A DNA stretch of 64,000 bases, taken from CAZABP01 sp964483245 (GTDB lineage: Bacteria > Planctomycetota > UBA1135 > UBA2386). The stretch is taken from assembly GCA_964483245.1 (NCBI GenBank), contig CAZABP010000007.1:60190-124189 (forward strand), in the 5' to 3' direction. Numbering within the stretch: the stretch's first letter is position 1; the number at the start of each line of letters is the position of its first letter. The position numbers and the translations under genes were made by a program. The notes beneath the pieces were generated by a model. The model saw only the letters and a program-made list of their open reading frames with translations, searched no databases and had not been told where the DNA came from. Positions 26,837 through 36,118 of the stretch are shown here, one piece after another.

Positions 26837-28714
26837 GTGCACGCCGTTCGACTGCTTCCTCTCGCTGTCTGTCTCCATGCATCCATCGCCGCGCAGTTGC
26901 CCGACTGGGCGTCGGTGCCCTCGCCTGCAAGCGCAACGGTCCGGCTCGAGCAGAGCTGGGCCTTCGTGCAGGATGCGACGAGCATCACGGCGTTCTCCTG
27001 CATCAACCGGAAGTGGTCGAAGCTGCTGCACCAGGGCGCACCCGTGGTGACGATCCTGAACGACGCGTTCATCGTGCAGGAGGGACACCTCGTGCATGGG
27101 TACTCGCCGCGCACCGGGAGCTTCGCGCCGCAGTTGACCTGGTCGCCGAACGCGACCGTCGTGAGACCCGTGTCGCCGCAGACATGGTTCGCGCTCGTCA
27201 CCGACGGGAACACGGTCCACGTGTTCCAGGCGCTCGATGGCGTGTGGACCACGTACGTGTTGTCGGGGCCGCCGCAGGTGACGATGGCGACCAAGTGCGC
27301 CGTGATCGTGGACGGCAACGACGTCTACGCCGTCAGCGCGTTCTATGGCACGCCGGTCCGGCTCGAGGCAGGTAGCGGACCCGCCGTCGTGCAGGGCGCA
27401 TTCGGCAACTGCGCGATCGTGACGACCCCCGGGGAGGTGCACGGGTTCAGCGCCTACCGCAACCAGTGGACGACGACGACCGCAGCGTCCGTCCTCGGGG
27501 TGCGCGCGGGGCACCAGCAGGCAGCGTTCGCGCTGGTCGAGGAGCCAGGGGCGTACACGTTCTTCAGCGGCCACACCGGTACGTTCCAGCGGATCGCGAC
27601 GCTCTCGGCATCGCCGACCGTGACGCTGGATCGGGCCGTCGCGCTCATCGACGACAGGCCGTTCTTGCACGGCTACTCCGGCCTGCTCGGCAAGCAGGCG
27701 ACTCTGCCGATGCCGAGCACGCCGGCGATCGCGCAGCAGCAGTTCTTCATGGTCGCCGACGACGGAGCGAGTCTGCATGCATTCAGTGCGACGACGGGCA
27801 GCTTCGCGGCGGCCGTCCCCGGCGCGCTGGCCGACGTCACGACGAAGGCCGAGATGGCCGTGCTGCACCCCCCGAGCGCACCGATTCCGACGCTGGTCTA
27901 TTCGCAGTACCGCAACGCCTGGATCCCAACGCCGTCGCTCGCCAGCGCCGCCCTGCACCAGACGGCAGCTTCGGTCGTGCTGGTCGATCCGAACGGCGGC
28001 ATCTACGGCCTGTCGCTGCGCGGCAACCAGTGGATCCATCAAGCGACTCCGATCATCGACACGGTGTTCCTCGGGACCAGCCGCCCGCTGCTGGAGATGA
28101 CAGTGGTTGCCAAGTCCGGCAACCAGCTCTGGGCGTTCAACTCGCGCACGCAGGCGTGGCGAGCAACGACAACCTCGGCCCCGGCGACCATGTTCCAGGG
28201 GAACAACACGGCACTGATCCTGAGCGACGGCAGCCGGGCCTACGGGTTCAGCAGTTGGAGCGACCGCTGGTCATCGGTGCCGCTCGCCGGCCCGGTGGTC
28301 CGCTCCAGCGCGCAGGTCCAATCTGCTTACGTCGACGACGGCACCTCGGTGCACGCGTACTCCGGGATCGGCGAAACCTCCACCAGCCATGACTACCCGG
28401 AGTACTGGCGTGCCGCGTCGCAGGGTGCGCGCATGCGCATCGACGTCGCTGGAACGCCCGATGCGCTCGGACTGCTGCTCGCGGCACCGGCACCGGCCTC
28501 GATTCCGATCCCAGGCCTCGGGACGCTGCTGCTCGATCCGCTGACGCTGGTCGTGCTCGCAACCCCGATCCTGCCGCCAAACGGAATCTACGGATTGACG
28601 CTGCAGGTCCCGGTTTCACCCGGCCTCAGCGGGCTCGATCTGCACTTCCAGAGCGCGTTGCTCAGTCCGCCGAACCCGTACCTGACGAACTCGGTCGTCG
28701 TCCGGATCCTGTGA
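26837..28714 (+). CDS. Secreted beta-propeller-like repeat protein
   Basis: This 625-residue protein starts with GTG at 26837, 7 nt after AGGAG, giving a clean signal peptide that ends HASIAAQ. The body has ~45-residue repeats with a recurring (V/L)HGFSAYRNQW or YGFSSWSDRW-type motif, i.e. G(Y/F)S, a polar loop, then W, over residues ~25-530; this looks like a multi-bladed propeller but fits no family I can name. The last ~95 residues end in YLTNSVVVRIL and resemble the C-terminal domain of the kelch protein at 4474-6858. Its stop overlaps a GTG of the next gene. Probably cell-surface or secreted. Confidence 0.72.
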   Translation: MHAVRLLPLAVCLHASIAAQLPDWASVPSPASATVRLEQSWAFVQDATSITAFSCINRKWSKLLHQGAPVVTILNDAFIVQEGHLVHGYSPRTGSFAPQLTWSPNATVVRPVSPQTWFALVTDGNTVHVFQALDGVWTTYVLSGPPQVTMATKCAVIVDGNDVYAVSAFYGTPVRLEAGSGPAVVQGAFGNCAIVTTPGEVHGFSAYRNQWTTTTAASVLGVRAGHQQAAFALVEEPGAYTFFSGHTGTFQRIATLSASPTVTLDRAVALIDDRPFLHGYSGLLGKQATLPMPSTPAIAQQQFFMVADDGASLHAFSATTGSFAAAVPGALADVTTKAEMAVLHPPSAPIPTLVYSQYRNAWIPTPSLASAALHQTAASVVLVDPNGGIYGLSLRGNQWIHQATPIIDTVFLGTSRPLLEMTVVAKSGNQLWAFNSRTQAWRATTTSAPATMFQGNNTALILSDGSRAYGFSSWSDRWSSVPLAGPVVRSSAQVQSAYVDDGTSVHAYSGIGETSTSHDYPEYWRAASQGARMRIDVAGTPDALGLLLAAPAPASIPIPGLGTLLLDPLTLVVLATPILPPNGIYGLTLQVPVSPGLSGLDLHFQSALLSPPNPYLTNSVVVRIL

Positions 28715-28728
28715 CGGAGCTGAGCCCG

Positions 28729-29679
28729 ATGCAGACCACCACTGGCGCCCTGTGCATGCACCCGTGCCTGCTCGCTGTCGCGTGCACGCTCGCACTCGTC
28801 ACCGGCGCCGCGGCACAGCGCACCGTGCCGGACCGTCCGGTGACAACCGATCAGGCGGCGCTGCGCGAGTCTGCGGCGGCCGCTTCGATCAAGCTGACCG
28901 ATGCCGTCGCGCGCGCACTCGAACGCGTACCAGGGGTCGCGCTGCGCGCGAGCTTCGAGCGCGTGCGCGTCGACGAGAAGCTCGTCCCGCGCTACGAAAT
29001 CGAGGTTCTGGCGGCCGACGGCTACTACGAGGTCCAGGTCGATGCGGCCGACGGCAGCATCGTCGCTGCCGAGCCGCAGTCCACCTCGCGCGCCGAGCGG
29101 CACGGCGAGATGCGGTTCGACTTCGAGAGGGAGGAGCTGCCGTTCGGCTTCCAGCCGAAGGAGAACGCCGGCACCGGTACGCCGGCGAGCTGGCGCACCG
29201 AACGCACGGAGGACGCCCCTGACGGCAAGCGCGCGGTTGTCGTCGAGTCGGTCAACAAGCGCTTCACCTACAACATGCTGATGCGGCGCGGCCGCGTCGG
29301 ACCGAACCTCTCCGTCTCCGTCCGCTTGCAGGCCTGGAAGGGCGAAGAGGACCAAGGCGGCGGCCTGGTCTGGCGCGCCCAGAACGATGCCGACTACTAC
29401 ATCGCGCGTTGGAATCCGCTCGAGGCGAACCTGCGGCTCTACACCTGCAAGGATGGCAAGCGCTCGACGCCGATCCAGAGCGTCGAGATCGACGCCGACG
29501 CGACCAAGTGGCACGAGCTCCACGTCACGATGATCGGGTCCCGCATCGTGATCCGCTTCGACGGCAAGATCGTCATGGAGGTCGAGGACTCCACCTACAC
29601 CGAGGCCGGCGCCGTCGGCCTGTGGACCAAGGCAGACGCTTCCACCCGCTTCGACTCGTTGCGCATCACCCCGAGGTGA
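28729..29679 (+). CDS. Exported PepSY-like and DUF1080/LamG-like protein
   Basis: This 316-residue protein has a signal peptide ending VTGAAAQ. Residues ~50-110 resemble a PepSY domain (RYEIEVLAADGYYEVQVDA, then DGSIVAAEP). Residues ~135-316 form a concanavalin-like jelly roll of the DUF1080/3-keto-disaccharide-hydrolase type (GGGLVWRAQNDADYYIARW, then HELHVTMIGSRIVIRFDG). That fold binds or cleaves sugars, but I see no proof of catalysis. ATG 28729 has GGAG 9 nt before it; ATG 28756 would also leave a full signal peptide. It lies 14 bp after the propeller gene and is likely in the same operon. Confidence 0.72.
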   Translation: MQTTTGALCMHPCLLAVACTLALVTGAAAQRTVPDRPVTTDQAALRESAAAASIKLTDAVARALERVPGVALRASFERVRVDEKLVPRYEIEVLAADGYYEVQVDAADGSIVAAEPQSTSRAERHGEMRFDFEREELPFGFQPKENAGTGTPASWRTERTEDAPDGKRAVVVESVNKRFTYNMLMRRGRVGPNLSVSVRLQAWKGEEDQGGGLVWRAQNDADYYIARWNPLEANLRLYTCKDGKRSTPIQSVEIDADATKWHELHVTMIGSRIVIRFDGKIVMEVEDSTYTEAGAVGLWTKADASTRFDSLRITPR

Positions 29680-29721
29680 AGCTGCGCTCGGCGCGTACCC
29701 CACGCGCCGAGCGCAGCCGGG

Positions 29722-29742
29722 CCCGGACCCGGTCCCGATCCC
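29722..29742 (-). repeat. G-quadruplex-type G-run repeat after the DUF1501 gene
   Basis: Minus strand: GGG ATC GGG ACC GGG TCC GGG, four G-triplets with 3-nt loops. It starts 7 nt after the stop of the minus-strand DUF1501 gene and so lies on that gene's sense strand, in the convergent gap with the PepSY-like gene. Confidence 0.8.
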
Positions 29743-29749
29743 GCTCTCG

Positions 29750-31033
29750 CTACAACGCCGCGATCAACGGGAACTGCGCACCCAGGATCGGCGAGCTCTG
29801 CACGCCCAGCCACTTCTCGAGCACCGTCGCATACAGCGAGCGGAAGTCGGTCGAGGTGGTGTCGAACCGTGGGTAGTAGTTGTTGTACGGCGTGGTCGCC
29901 TTCGTGAGATCGGGGTAGGTCCCGAAGAACCCGCCCTTGACCGGCGCACCGGCGAGGTAGGCGACGCCGCCGTGGCCGTGGTCGACGCCGACCGAGCCGT
30001 TGACGCCGAAGCGGCGCGAGAACTCGGAGAAGATCATGACGACGACGTCGTTCGCGACGCCCCAGGCCGCCATGTCGTCGAGGAACGCCTTGACCGCGCC
30101 GGTCAGGCCGACCAGCAGGTTGGCCAGCGTGCCGGTGTGGCCGGTGCCGGCGATGGCGAGGTTCGCGTGGTTGTCGTAGCCGCCGGTGCCGAGATAGAAG
30201 ATCTGCGTCGGCAGCCCGCCAGTGATGTAGCGCGCCGCGAGCTGCAGGTCGCGGGCGAGCGCGTTGTTCGGATACGTCACCTTCGGCGCATAGCTGGCGC
30301 CGGTCGACAGCAGCGTCGCGCTGTCCCCGACCGAGCCGGCGAGGCCGCGCGACAGGTAGCTCAGGTTCGGGCTCGCGGTCGGGCGCACGAACAGCGCGTG
30401 CTCCATCAGCAGCTGCGCCTGCAGGTTGTTGTCGACCGCGGTCGAGGCGTCGAACTGGAATGCGAACGTCGTCGGCGTGCGCATGACCGGGACGCGGCTG
30501 CCGAGGAACGCGCCGTTCAGACGGGCCTCGATGTCCAGTGCCGGGATCTGGTAGCCACCGGTGTAACCCTTGGTCAGGTAGCGCGAGAGCCAGCCCTGCG
30601 TCCGCAGCGTCGTATTCGGGTTCGCCTCCTCCCAGATCATCTCGGAGGTGAAGTGCGACAGGTTCGGATTCGGATAACCGACGTTGTTGATGATCGCGAG
30701 CTGCCCGGCGTCGTACAGCGCCTTGAACGACTGCATCGCGATCGCGAACTTCTGCGGCACGCCGGCCTGGATCGGCAGCGTCGAGACGCCGTCGTTGTCG
30801 GCGATGCCGATCGAGGTCGTCGGTCGCGCCGAGTAGTAGACCGGCATGTTGACCGGCACGATCTGGTTGAAGTAGTCCCAGCCGCCATGGACCTGCAGGA
30901 CGATCAGCTTGCGTCCCGCGACCAGGTTGCTGGCAGCCTGCAGCCACGACGGCGCGAGCTTGCCGGCAACGGCCGGCAGCGCGGCGCCAGCCGCGAGGCC
31001 ACCCATCACGAAATCACGTCGAGTGTGTGTCAT
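29750..31033 (-). CDS. DUF1501 protein, Tat-exported
   Basis: DUF1501 proteins have an alkaline-phosphatase-like/sulfatase-related fold and are abundant in Planctomycetota; their reaction is not established. The 427-residue protein has a twin-arginine signal (MTHTRRDFVMGGLAAGAALP, arginines 5 and 6), then KLIVLQVHGGWDYFNQ, GGYDNHANL, MIFSEFSRR and VDHGHGGVAYLAG, the metal-binding-type Asp/His segments of the family. It starts 11 bp after the DUF1800 stop, the usual pairing of these two families. The Tat signal implies export after folding, probably with metal bound. Confidence 0.92.
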   Translation of the reverse strand: MTHTRRDFVMGGLAAGAALPAVAGKLAPSWLQAASNLVAGRKLIVLQVHGGWDYFNQIVPVNMPVYYSARPTTSIGIADNDGVSTLPIQAGVPQKFAIAMQSFKALYDAGQLAIINNVGYPNPNLSHFTSEMIWEEANPNTTLRTQGWLSRYLTKGYTGGYQIPALDIEARLNGAFLGSRVPVMRTPTTFAFQFDASTAVDNNLQAQLLMEHALFVRPTASPNLSYLSRGLAGSVGDSATLLSTGASYAPKVTYPNNALARDLQLAARYITGGLPTQIFYLGTGGYDNHANLAIAGTGHTGTLANLLVGLTGAVKAFLDDMAAWGVANDVVVMIFSEFSRRFGVNGSVGVDHGHGGVAYLAGAPVKGGFFGTYPDLTKATTPYNNYYPRFDTTSTDFRSLYATVLEKWLGVQSSPILGAQFPLIAAL

Positions 31034-31044
31034 GGATCGACCGC

Positions 31045-32538
31045 TCAGTTCACCTGGTATTCCGGAAGGGCGAGGATCAGGTGCACGAGGCCGCGCACCT
31101 TGACGTTCACCGTGCCCGTCGTGAGCGTGAACGGCACGTAACCGCTGTCGTTGTAGTTCATGAAGCGCACGAGCGAATCGCGCACGCTCGGCTCGACGCG
31201 TCCGTCGACGAGGATCTTCAGGTAGTGATCCACGATCTGCTCGGGCGACTTCAGGCCGTGCAGCAGGATCTCGCGGCCGGGGTTGAACTGGGCGCGGATC
31301 GCGTTGTTCGCCGACACCTGCGTCATCGTGTTGGCGAAATTGGCGCGCGAGATCAGCGTCGCGGAGTCGATCCAGGCCTTGCCGTCGTCGAGCCCGGCCG
31401 GATTGCCGTAGCGCAGCAGCGGATAGCCCATCGCGATCAACTGGTTGTTGAGCGCGATGTAGTTCAGCACCGGCGTGTTCGTGTTGCGGATCGCGCCGAC
31501 GACGTACTCGACCGGGTTCTTGATCAGCGCGCCGATCGCGGCATCGCTGAAGAAGTACTTGCTGCGCAGGATCGTCGACATCAGCGCACGGATGTTGAAC
31601 CCGTCGGCGCGGAAGCGGTTCGCCAGCTCGGTGATCAGCGCCGGATACGGCTCCTCGGAGACGAAGTACGCCCAGATCTTGCCGACGATGAACTCGGCGG
31701 TCGCCGGCCACGGCAGGATCACGTTGTCGAGTGCGTAGGCCAGCTCCGGCTCGCCGAGCCCCGGGATCGTCTTGCCGAGCAGGGTCTTGGTCCCGGTGAC
31801 GTGCCAGCTCGGGTTGTAGACGAACTCATTGCGCCCCGAGAGCGCCCAGCCGCTGAGCACCTTGGAGATCTCGATGACGTCCTGCTGCGTGTAGCCGCCG
31901 GTGACGCCCATCGTGTAGAGCTCGAGCAGCTCGCGCCCGTAGTTCTCGTTGATGCGCGGCACGCCGCCGACAAGGCGCCCGTTCAGGTAGTTGTCGAGCC
32001 AGAGCTGCATCGCCGGGTCCTTGGTGACCTCGATCAGCATCTGGCGGAAACTGCCCAAGCCGTGCCGCCGGAAGATGTTCGTGTGCGCGATCATCAGCGG
32101 CGTCGCGTTGACCGCTTCGACGCCGACCGAGAAGTGATCGTGCCAGAACAGCACCATCTTCTCCTTCAGTGGGAAGCGGCCGTTCGCCATCTCGTACAAC
32201 CACTGCGCGACCTGCGCATTCAGGTTGTTGGTCAGGTCGAGGTACTCGCCGTGCGGGAGCACGCGGCCACCGAACTCCTGCAGGCCGTCGGTGGACGGCG
32301 TCAGCAGGACGTCGATCGTGCGATCGACGCCGAGCAGCAGCATCGCATCGACGTCCTCCGGCTTGGCGCCGAAACCGGCGCGGCGCAGCAGGTGGGTCGC
32401 CTTGCGCGCATCCCACGGATCACTCTGGGTCGGGACGTAGGGCGCGAGGTCCGCCTTGGGATCGGCGGCCTGCGGCCGGTTCCCGGCGGCGGACCCTTGC
32501 CGCGCCGGGGAAAGGAGGGTCATGCCTGGGTCTTGCAT
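31045..32538 (-). CDS. DUF1800 protein
   Basis: This 497-residue protein has the DUF1800 hallmarks: ATHLLRRAGFG near residue 45, KMVLFWHDHFSVG, PRINENYGRELLELYTMGV and GYTQQDVIEISKVLSGW. The function of the family is unknown; genes for it are nearly always next to DUF1501 genes, as here, so they probably act together outside the cytoplasm. No clear signal peptide is visible. Two starts are possible, ATG 32538 and ATG 32523, neither with a Shine-Dalgarno; the next upstream gene is 173 bp away. Confidence 0.9.
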   Translation of the reverse strand: MQDPGMTLLSPARQGSAAGNRPQAADPKADLAPYVPTQSDPWDARKATHLLRRAGFGAKPEDVDAMLLLGVDRTIDVLLTPSTDGLQEFGGRVLPHGEYLDLTNNLNAQVAQWLYEMANGRFPLKEKMVLFWHDHFSVGVEAVNATPLMIAHTNIFRRHGLGSFRQMLIEVTKDPAMQLWLDNYLNGRLVGGVPRINENYGRELLELYTMGVTGGYTQQDVIEISKVLSGWALSGRNEFVYNPSWHVTGTKTLLGKTIPGLGEPELAYALDNVILPWPATAEFIVGKIWAYFVSEEPYPALITELANRFRADGFNIRALMSTILRSKYFFSDAAIGALIKNPVEYVVGAIRNTNTPVLNYIALNNQLIAMGYPLLRYGNPAGLDDGKAWIDSATLISRANFANTMTQVSANNAIRAQFNPGREILLHGLKSPEQIVDHYLKILVDGRVEPSVRDSLVRFMNYNDSGYVPFTLTTGTVNVKVRGLVHLILALPEYQVN

Positions 32539-32711
32539 GGACGCTGGCGTTGCCTGTGTCTCGGTGCCCCACCGGCCGAAGTGACCAGCAGCAGCGCGCG
32601 GGAGTCTAGCGAGCAGTTGCTCGCGCATTGCCCGCCGCGGTCGCGAAGATGCACCGCCGTTGTAAAGGGCAGCTGCGGGTTTGTTCGCAGCGCGGGGCGG
32701 GCTTGGGACGG

Positions 32712-33470
32712 TCAGTACAGCAACGTCGCGAGCTGGCGCAGCGCTTCGTCGCGGCGCTCGTCCTGGTCCGGCATCAGCGCCGTGCAGAACAGCATGACCT
32801 GGCGGGCGAGCCCGTCCCGGTGGTTGCGATCGGCCGAGACCGAGGCCAGCACGTGCTCGACTGCGCGGTCGAGGTTGCCGCCGCCGAGCGCCGTGCGGGC
32901 CTGCTCGAGTTCGCGCGCGGCCTCTGTCCCGGTCTGGTCTGGCGGCGAGGCGAGCCACTCGACGCCGGCCCGCAACCGATCGCGCGTCTCGGCCAGCTCG
33001 TCGTCATCCGGGATCTGGTCGAGCGCCGCACGCGCCGCCGCGAGGTCGCGGGCGAGGATCGCACGCCGGGCGGTCGCGATCCTGGCGGTCGGGCTGTCCG
33101 GCTCCGGCGGCGCTTGCGCCGGCCCGGCCGGCCGGACCCCGCGACGCTCGAGGAACTTGACGACCTCCGCCTCCGGCAGGGCCCCGGTGAACGCGTCGAC
33201 CGGCCGGCCTTGGACGAACAGCACGACAAACGGAATGCTGCGGACGTCGAACGCGTAGGCCAGCTCCTCCTCGGCTTCGGTGTTGACCTTGCCGAGCAGG
33301 AACGAGCCGCCGAAGTCGCGCGCGAGCTTCTCGAGCACGGGGGTCAGCGTGCGGCACGGCGCGCACCAGGATGCCCAGAAGTCGAGCAGGATCGGCGTCG
33401 TGCGCGACCGCTCCAGTACCGCAGCCTGGAAGTTGGTCGTCGTGACCTCGAACACGGACTCCTGCTCCAT
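32712..33470 (-). CDS. Thioredoxin-domain co-chaperone, CnoX/YbbN-like
   Basis: The 252-residue protein has a thioredoxin domain (residues 1-110) with active site WCAPC (Cys36 and Cys39) and the cis-proline strand SIPFVVLF. A TPR-like helical C-terminal half (residues ~130-252) follows. This domain pair is that of CnoX/YbbN, a holdase that protects proteins from oxidative damage and hands them to chaperonin. ATG 33470 fits the N-terminal length of the thioredoxin fold. It is a single gene with 170-270 bp on each side. Confidence 0.85.
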   Translation of the reverse strand: MEQESVFEVTTTNFQAAVLERSRTTPILLDFWASWCAPCRTLTPVLEKLARDFGGSFLLGKVNTEAEEELAYAFDVRSIPFVVLFVQGRPVDAFTGALPEAEVVKFLERRGVRPAGPAQAPPEPDSPTARIATARRAILARDLAAARAALDQIPDDDELAETRDRLRAGVEWLASPPDQTGTEAARELEQARTALGGGNLDRAVEHVLASVSADRNHRDGLARQVMLFCTALMPDQDERRDEALRQLATLLY

Positions 33471-33743
33471 CGCGCTTCTCTCGGTTCCGGGCCGGCGGCG
33501 CGCCTGCTCCGGGCGACGAATGGACGCATCCGACCCGGTCCGGTCAACCGCGTCGGACGCAATCGTTACCGATCCGAAACGGCGCAGCCCCAGGATCACG
33601 GATCGGGGCCGGATTCGCGCATGGCACGCCCTTTGACCTGAACGACCGATGCCGGGTCCGCACGGGTGTTTCCATCGGTGGAGACACGCGAGAGAGGCGA
33701 CCGGACAGCAGCGGACCCGGCACCCTTTTCCTTGCGCGCGGCG

Positions 33744-34646
33744 TCACCCGCCGTGCAGCAGCTTCTCCCAGGTCGCGCGACGCGCGTCCTGCTCCGGCGC
33801 GTTCTCGAGCAGCCAGCGCAGGTGTGGATCGCGGCGGCTCCGATCCCCGCTCAGGTGGTAGCCGAGCATCAACGCGAAGCGCAGGTTCAACAGGGCCGGC
33901 GTCCGGAGCGCCACCGCCTCGAGCTCGCGGATCGTGGCTGGCAGCGCGTCCTGCTCGCCGGCCGCGTAGACCAGCAGGGCCTGTGCAATCGTCAGCTCCG
34001 GCGGCACGTCCGTGAGCTCGCGCTCGAGCGCATCGAGCTGCGCCGCGGCGCTCGCATCCTCGGTGGGGTCGAAGCCGTCCAGCAGCGCGACGAGGCGGAC
34101 CAGCGGATGCTGCGGATCCTGCGCCTGCAGCCAGTCGCGCAGCCGCGTGGCGTCTTCGCTGCGATCGGAGCGGACCGCCCCCTGCCAGGCGCGGAAGCCG
34201 GACTCGATCGAGCCGGTTTCGAGCGCGTGGCGCTCGGCAAGCGCGAACGCCTGCGCGGCGTGCTGGCGCTCGCCGGACTGCGCGTGCCACGCCTGCATGA
34301 TCCGCGCCCCGAGCTCGTGCGCGGCCGGCGCACCGGCCGGCGCGAGCGCGAGGTCCGCGACCGTGTCCCAGGCATCCTGCAAGCGGCCGAGCTCGAGCTG
34401 GATGCGGCCCCTCAGCAACCGCAGCTCGACGCTGTCGCCGTCGCGCAGGGCCTGGTCGATCTGACGCAGTTCCGCCTGCAGGTCGGCGGTGTTGCGCGGC
34501 TCGCGCGCGAGCGCGATCTCGACCGAGGTGCGGATCGTCGCCACCTGCTCCGCGCGCGCAGCAGCGTTCTGCCAGACGACGAAGCCGATGCCGCCGCCGA
34601 TGCAGACCACGGCGGCGACGATGCCGAGCACGAGGTTGCGCGGCAT
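33744..34646 (-). CDS. Membrane-anchored TPR-like protein
   Basis: This 300-residue protein has an N-terminal membrane segment (about residues 5-25, GIVAAVVCIGGGIGFVVW) followed by helical repeats of TPR type (LRLLRGRIQLELGRLQDAWD, RFALMLGYHLSGD). No catalytic motif. Its start shares one base with the stop of the upstream phosphatase gene (TGATG), so the two are translationally coupled and probably act together, for example as a membrane partner in the RsbU-type pathway. That link is inference. Confidence 0.7.
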   Translation of the reverse strand: MPRNLVLGIVAAVVCIGGGIGFVVWQNAAARAEQVATIRTSVEIALAREPRNTADLQAELRQIDQALRDGDSVELRLLRGRIQLELGRLQDAWDTVADLALAPAGAPAAHELGARIMQAWHAQSGERQHAAQAFALAERHALETGSIESGFRAWQGAVRSDRSEDATRLRDWLQAQDPQHPLVRLVALLDGFDPTEDASAAAQLDALERELTDVPPELTIAQALLVYAAGEQDALPATIRELEAVALRTPALLNLRFALMLGYHLSGDRSRRDPHLRWLLENAPEQDARRATWEKLLHGG

Positions 34647-36022
34647 CAGCGCTGCTGCAACCGGACCAGGATCATCGACATGTCGTCCTCCGGCGGCAGC
34701 GGGCCGCGGAACCGCGCCAGCTCCGCTTCGATGCCGCCGAGGATCGCTTCGGCCGTGGCGCTGCGGCTGCGCACCAGCAGCTCGCGCAGCCGATCCTCGC
34801 CGAACACGTCGCGCGCCGCGTTGCGCGTCTCGTCCACACCATCGGTGCGGATCAACAGCAGACTGCCGGGATCGAACGGCAGCGGGCCGCGGACCGTGTA
34901 CGGCGCTCCTTCGACGACGCCGAGCACCATGCCGGTCTTCTCCAGCGTGTCGACGCTGCCATCGGGGCGGACCAGCAGCGGTGGCAGGTGTCCGGCGTTG
35001 ACGTACAGCAGGGTCCGCGCCGCCGGGTCGACGATCCCCAGGAACAGCGACAGGAAGTTCCCGCTCTCGACGCCGTGCACGAGCCGGTTGTTGACGCGGC
35101 CGACGATGTCGGCCGCATCGTCCAGCAGCTCGAGGTAGCTGCGCAGCGCAGCCTGCACTGCGTGGGCCAGCAGCGCCGGGCCGATGCCGTGCCCGGTCGC
35201 ATCCCCGAGCACGATCGCGAGGCGGCCGCCCGCGAGCGGCACGAAGTCGTAGCTGTCGCCGGTCGCGTGCTCGCAGGCGACCGAGCGGAGTCCGAGGTCG
35301 ATCCCCGGGCGGGCGGCCTGCTCCGGGACTGGAGCCAGCAGATGGTGCTGGATCCGGCGGACCAGCTCGACCTCCTTCTCCAGCCGCGTCTTCGCGATCG
35401 AATCCGCGTAGAGCTGCGCGTTGACGATCGCAATCGCGAGCTGCGCGCTCAACGCGCCGAACAGGGTCAGGTCGCGCGGGCTGAACTCCCGCCGGGCCGC
35501 GCGCGAATCGACATAGATCACGCCGACGCGGCGCTCGCGCGCGATCAGCGGCGCGCACATGACCGCGCGGAGCTTCAGATCGAACACCGACTGCCCCAGC
35601 TCCAACGCCTCGCGATCCGTCTGCACGATCGTGCGCAGCGGCGCCGCCTCGCTCATGACGCGCCGGACGATCGTGCGGCTGTAGACCAGGTCCGTGCCCA
35701 GGTCCTGCCCATCGCGGTCGCGCGCCACGCCGACCTGCAGCGAGTCCGCGTCACTGCCGAGCAGCAGGATCGCGCGCTCCGCCTGGCTGATCTTCAGCGA
35801 CTTGTCGACGATGTTGCCGAGCACCGCGCCGAGGTCCATCGTCGACGTGACCTCGGCGATGCTCTCGAGCAGGACCTGCAGGGAGTTCGCGTCCGCCAGC
35901 GCATCACCGGTGAACGCCGCGCGGATCTCTGACGGGGGCCCACCTGCGTGCTCATCGGCTACGGCAGGGGCGCCGTCCTGCGTCGGCCGCAGCCAACGCC
36001 GCCAGAAGGTCAGCCGGGTCAT
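34646..36022 (-). CDS. GAF-domain PP2C/SpoIIE phosphatase (RsbU type)
   Basis: RsbU-type phosphatases dephosphorylate anti-anti-sigma (STAS) proteins in partner-switching pathways. The 458-residue protein has a GAF domain (~45-205) and a SpoIIE/PP2C domain (~235-455). The metal-binding aspartates are in GDSYDFVPL and LGDATGHGIGPAL; the late motifs are LLIRTDGVDE and PPEDDMSMILV, with DD conserved. The gene is divergent from the STAS protein at 36119, 96 bp away, which makes that protein the most likely substrate or partner. The GAF domain should sense a small molecule or redox state. Confidence 0.9.
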   Translation of the reverse strand: MTRLTFWRRWLRPTQDGAPAVADEHAGGPPSEIRAAFTGDALADANSLQVLLESIAEVTSTMDLGAVLGNIVDKSLKISQAERAILLLGSDADSLQVGVARDRDGQDLGTDLVYSRTIVRRVMSEAAPLRTIVQTDREALELGQSVFDLKLRAVMCAPLIARERRVGVIYVDSRAARREFSPRDLTLFGALSAQLAIAIVNAQLYADSIAKTRLEKEVELVRRIQHHLLAPVPEQAARPGIDLGLRSVACEHATGDSYDFVPLAGGRLAIVLGDATGHGIGPALLAHAVQAALRSYLELLDDAADIVGRVNNRLVHGVESGNFLSLFLGIVDPAARTLLYVNAGHLPPLLVRPDGSVDTLEKTGMVLGVVEGAPYTVRGPLPFDPGSLLLIRTDGVDETRNAARDVFGEDRLRELLVRSRSATAEAILGGIEAELARFRGPLPPEDDMSMILVRLQQR

Positions 36023-36118
36023 CGCGCGCTCGTCCGTCTACAGGATTGCGGCAGCATCCGCCAAGGGCAAGAATCCCGCCCTCCGACGGCCCCCCCGCCA
36101 CTGCCTTCCCAGACCGCG

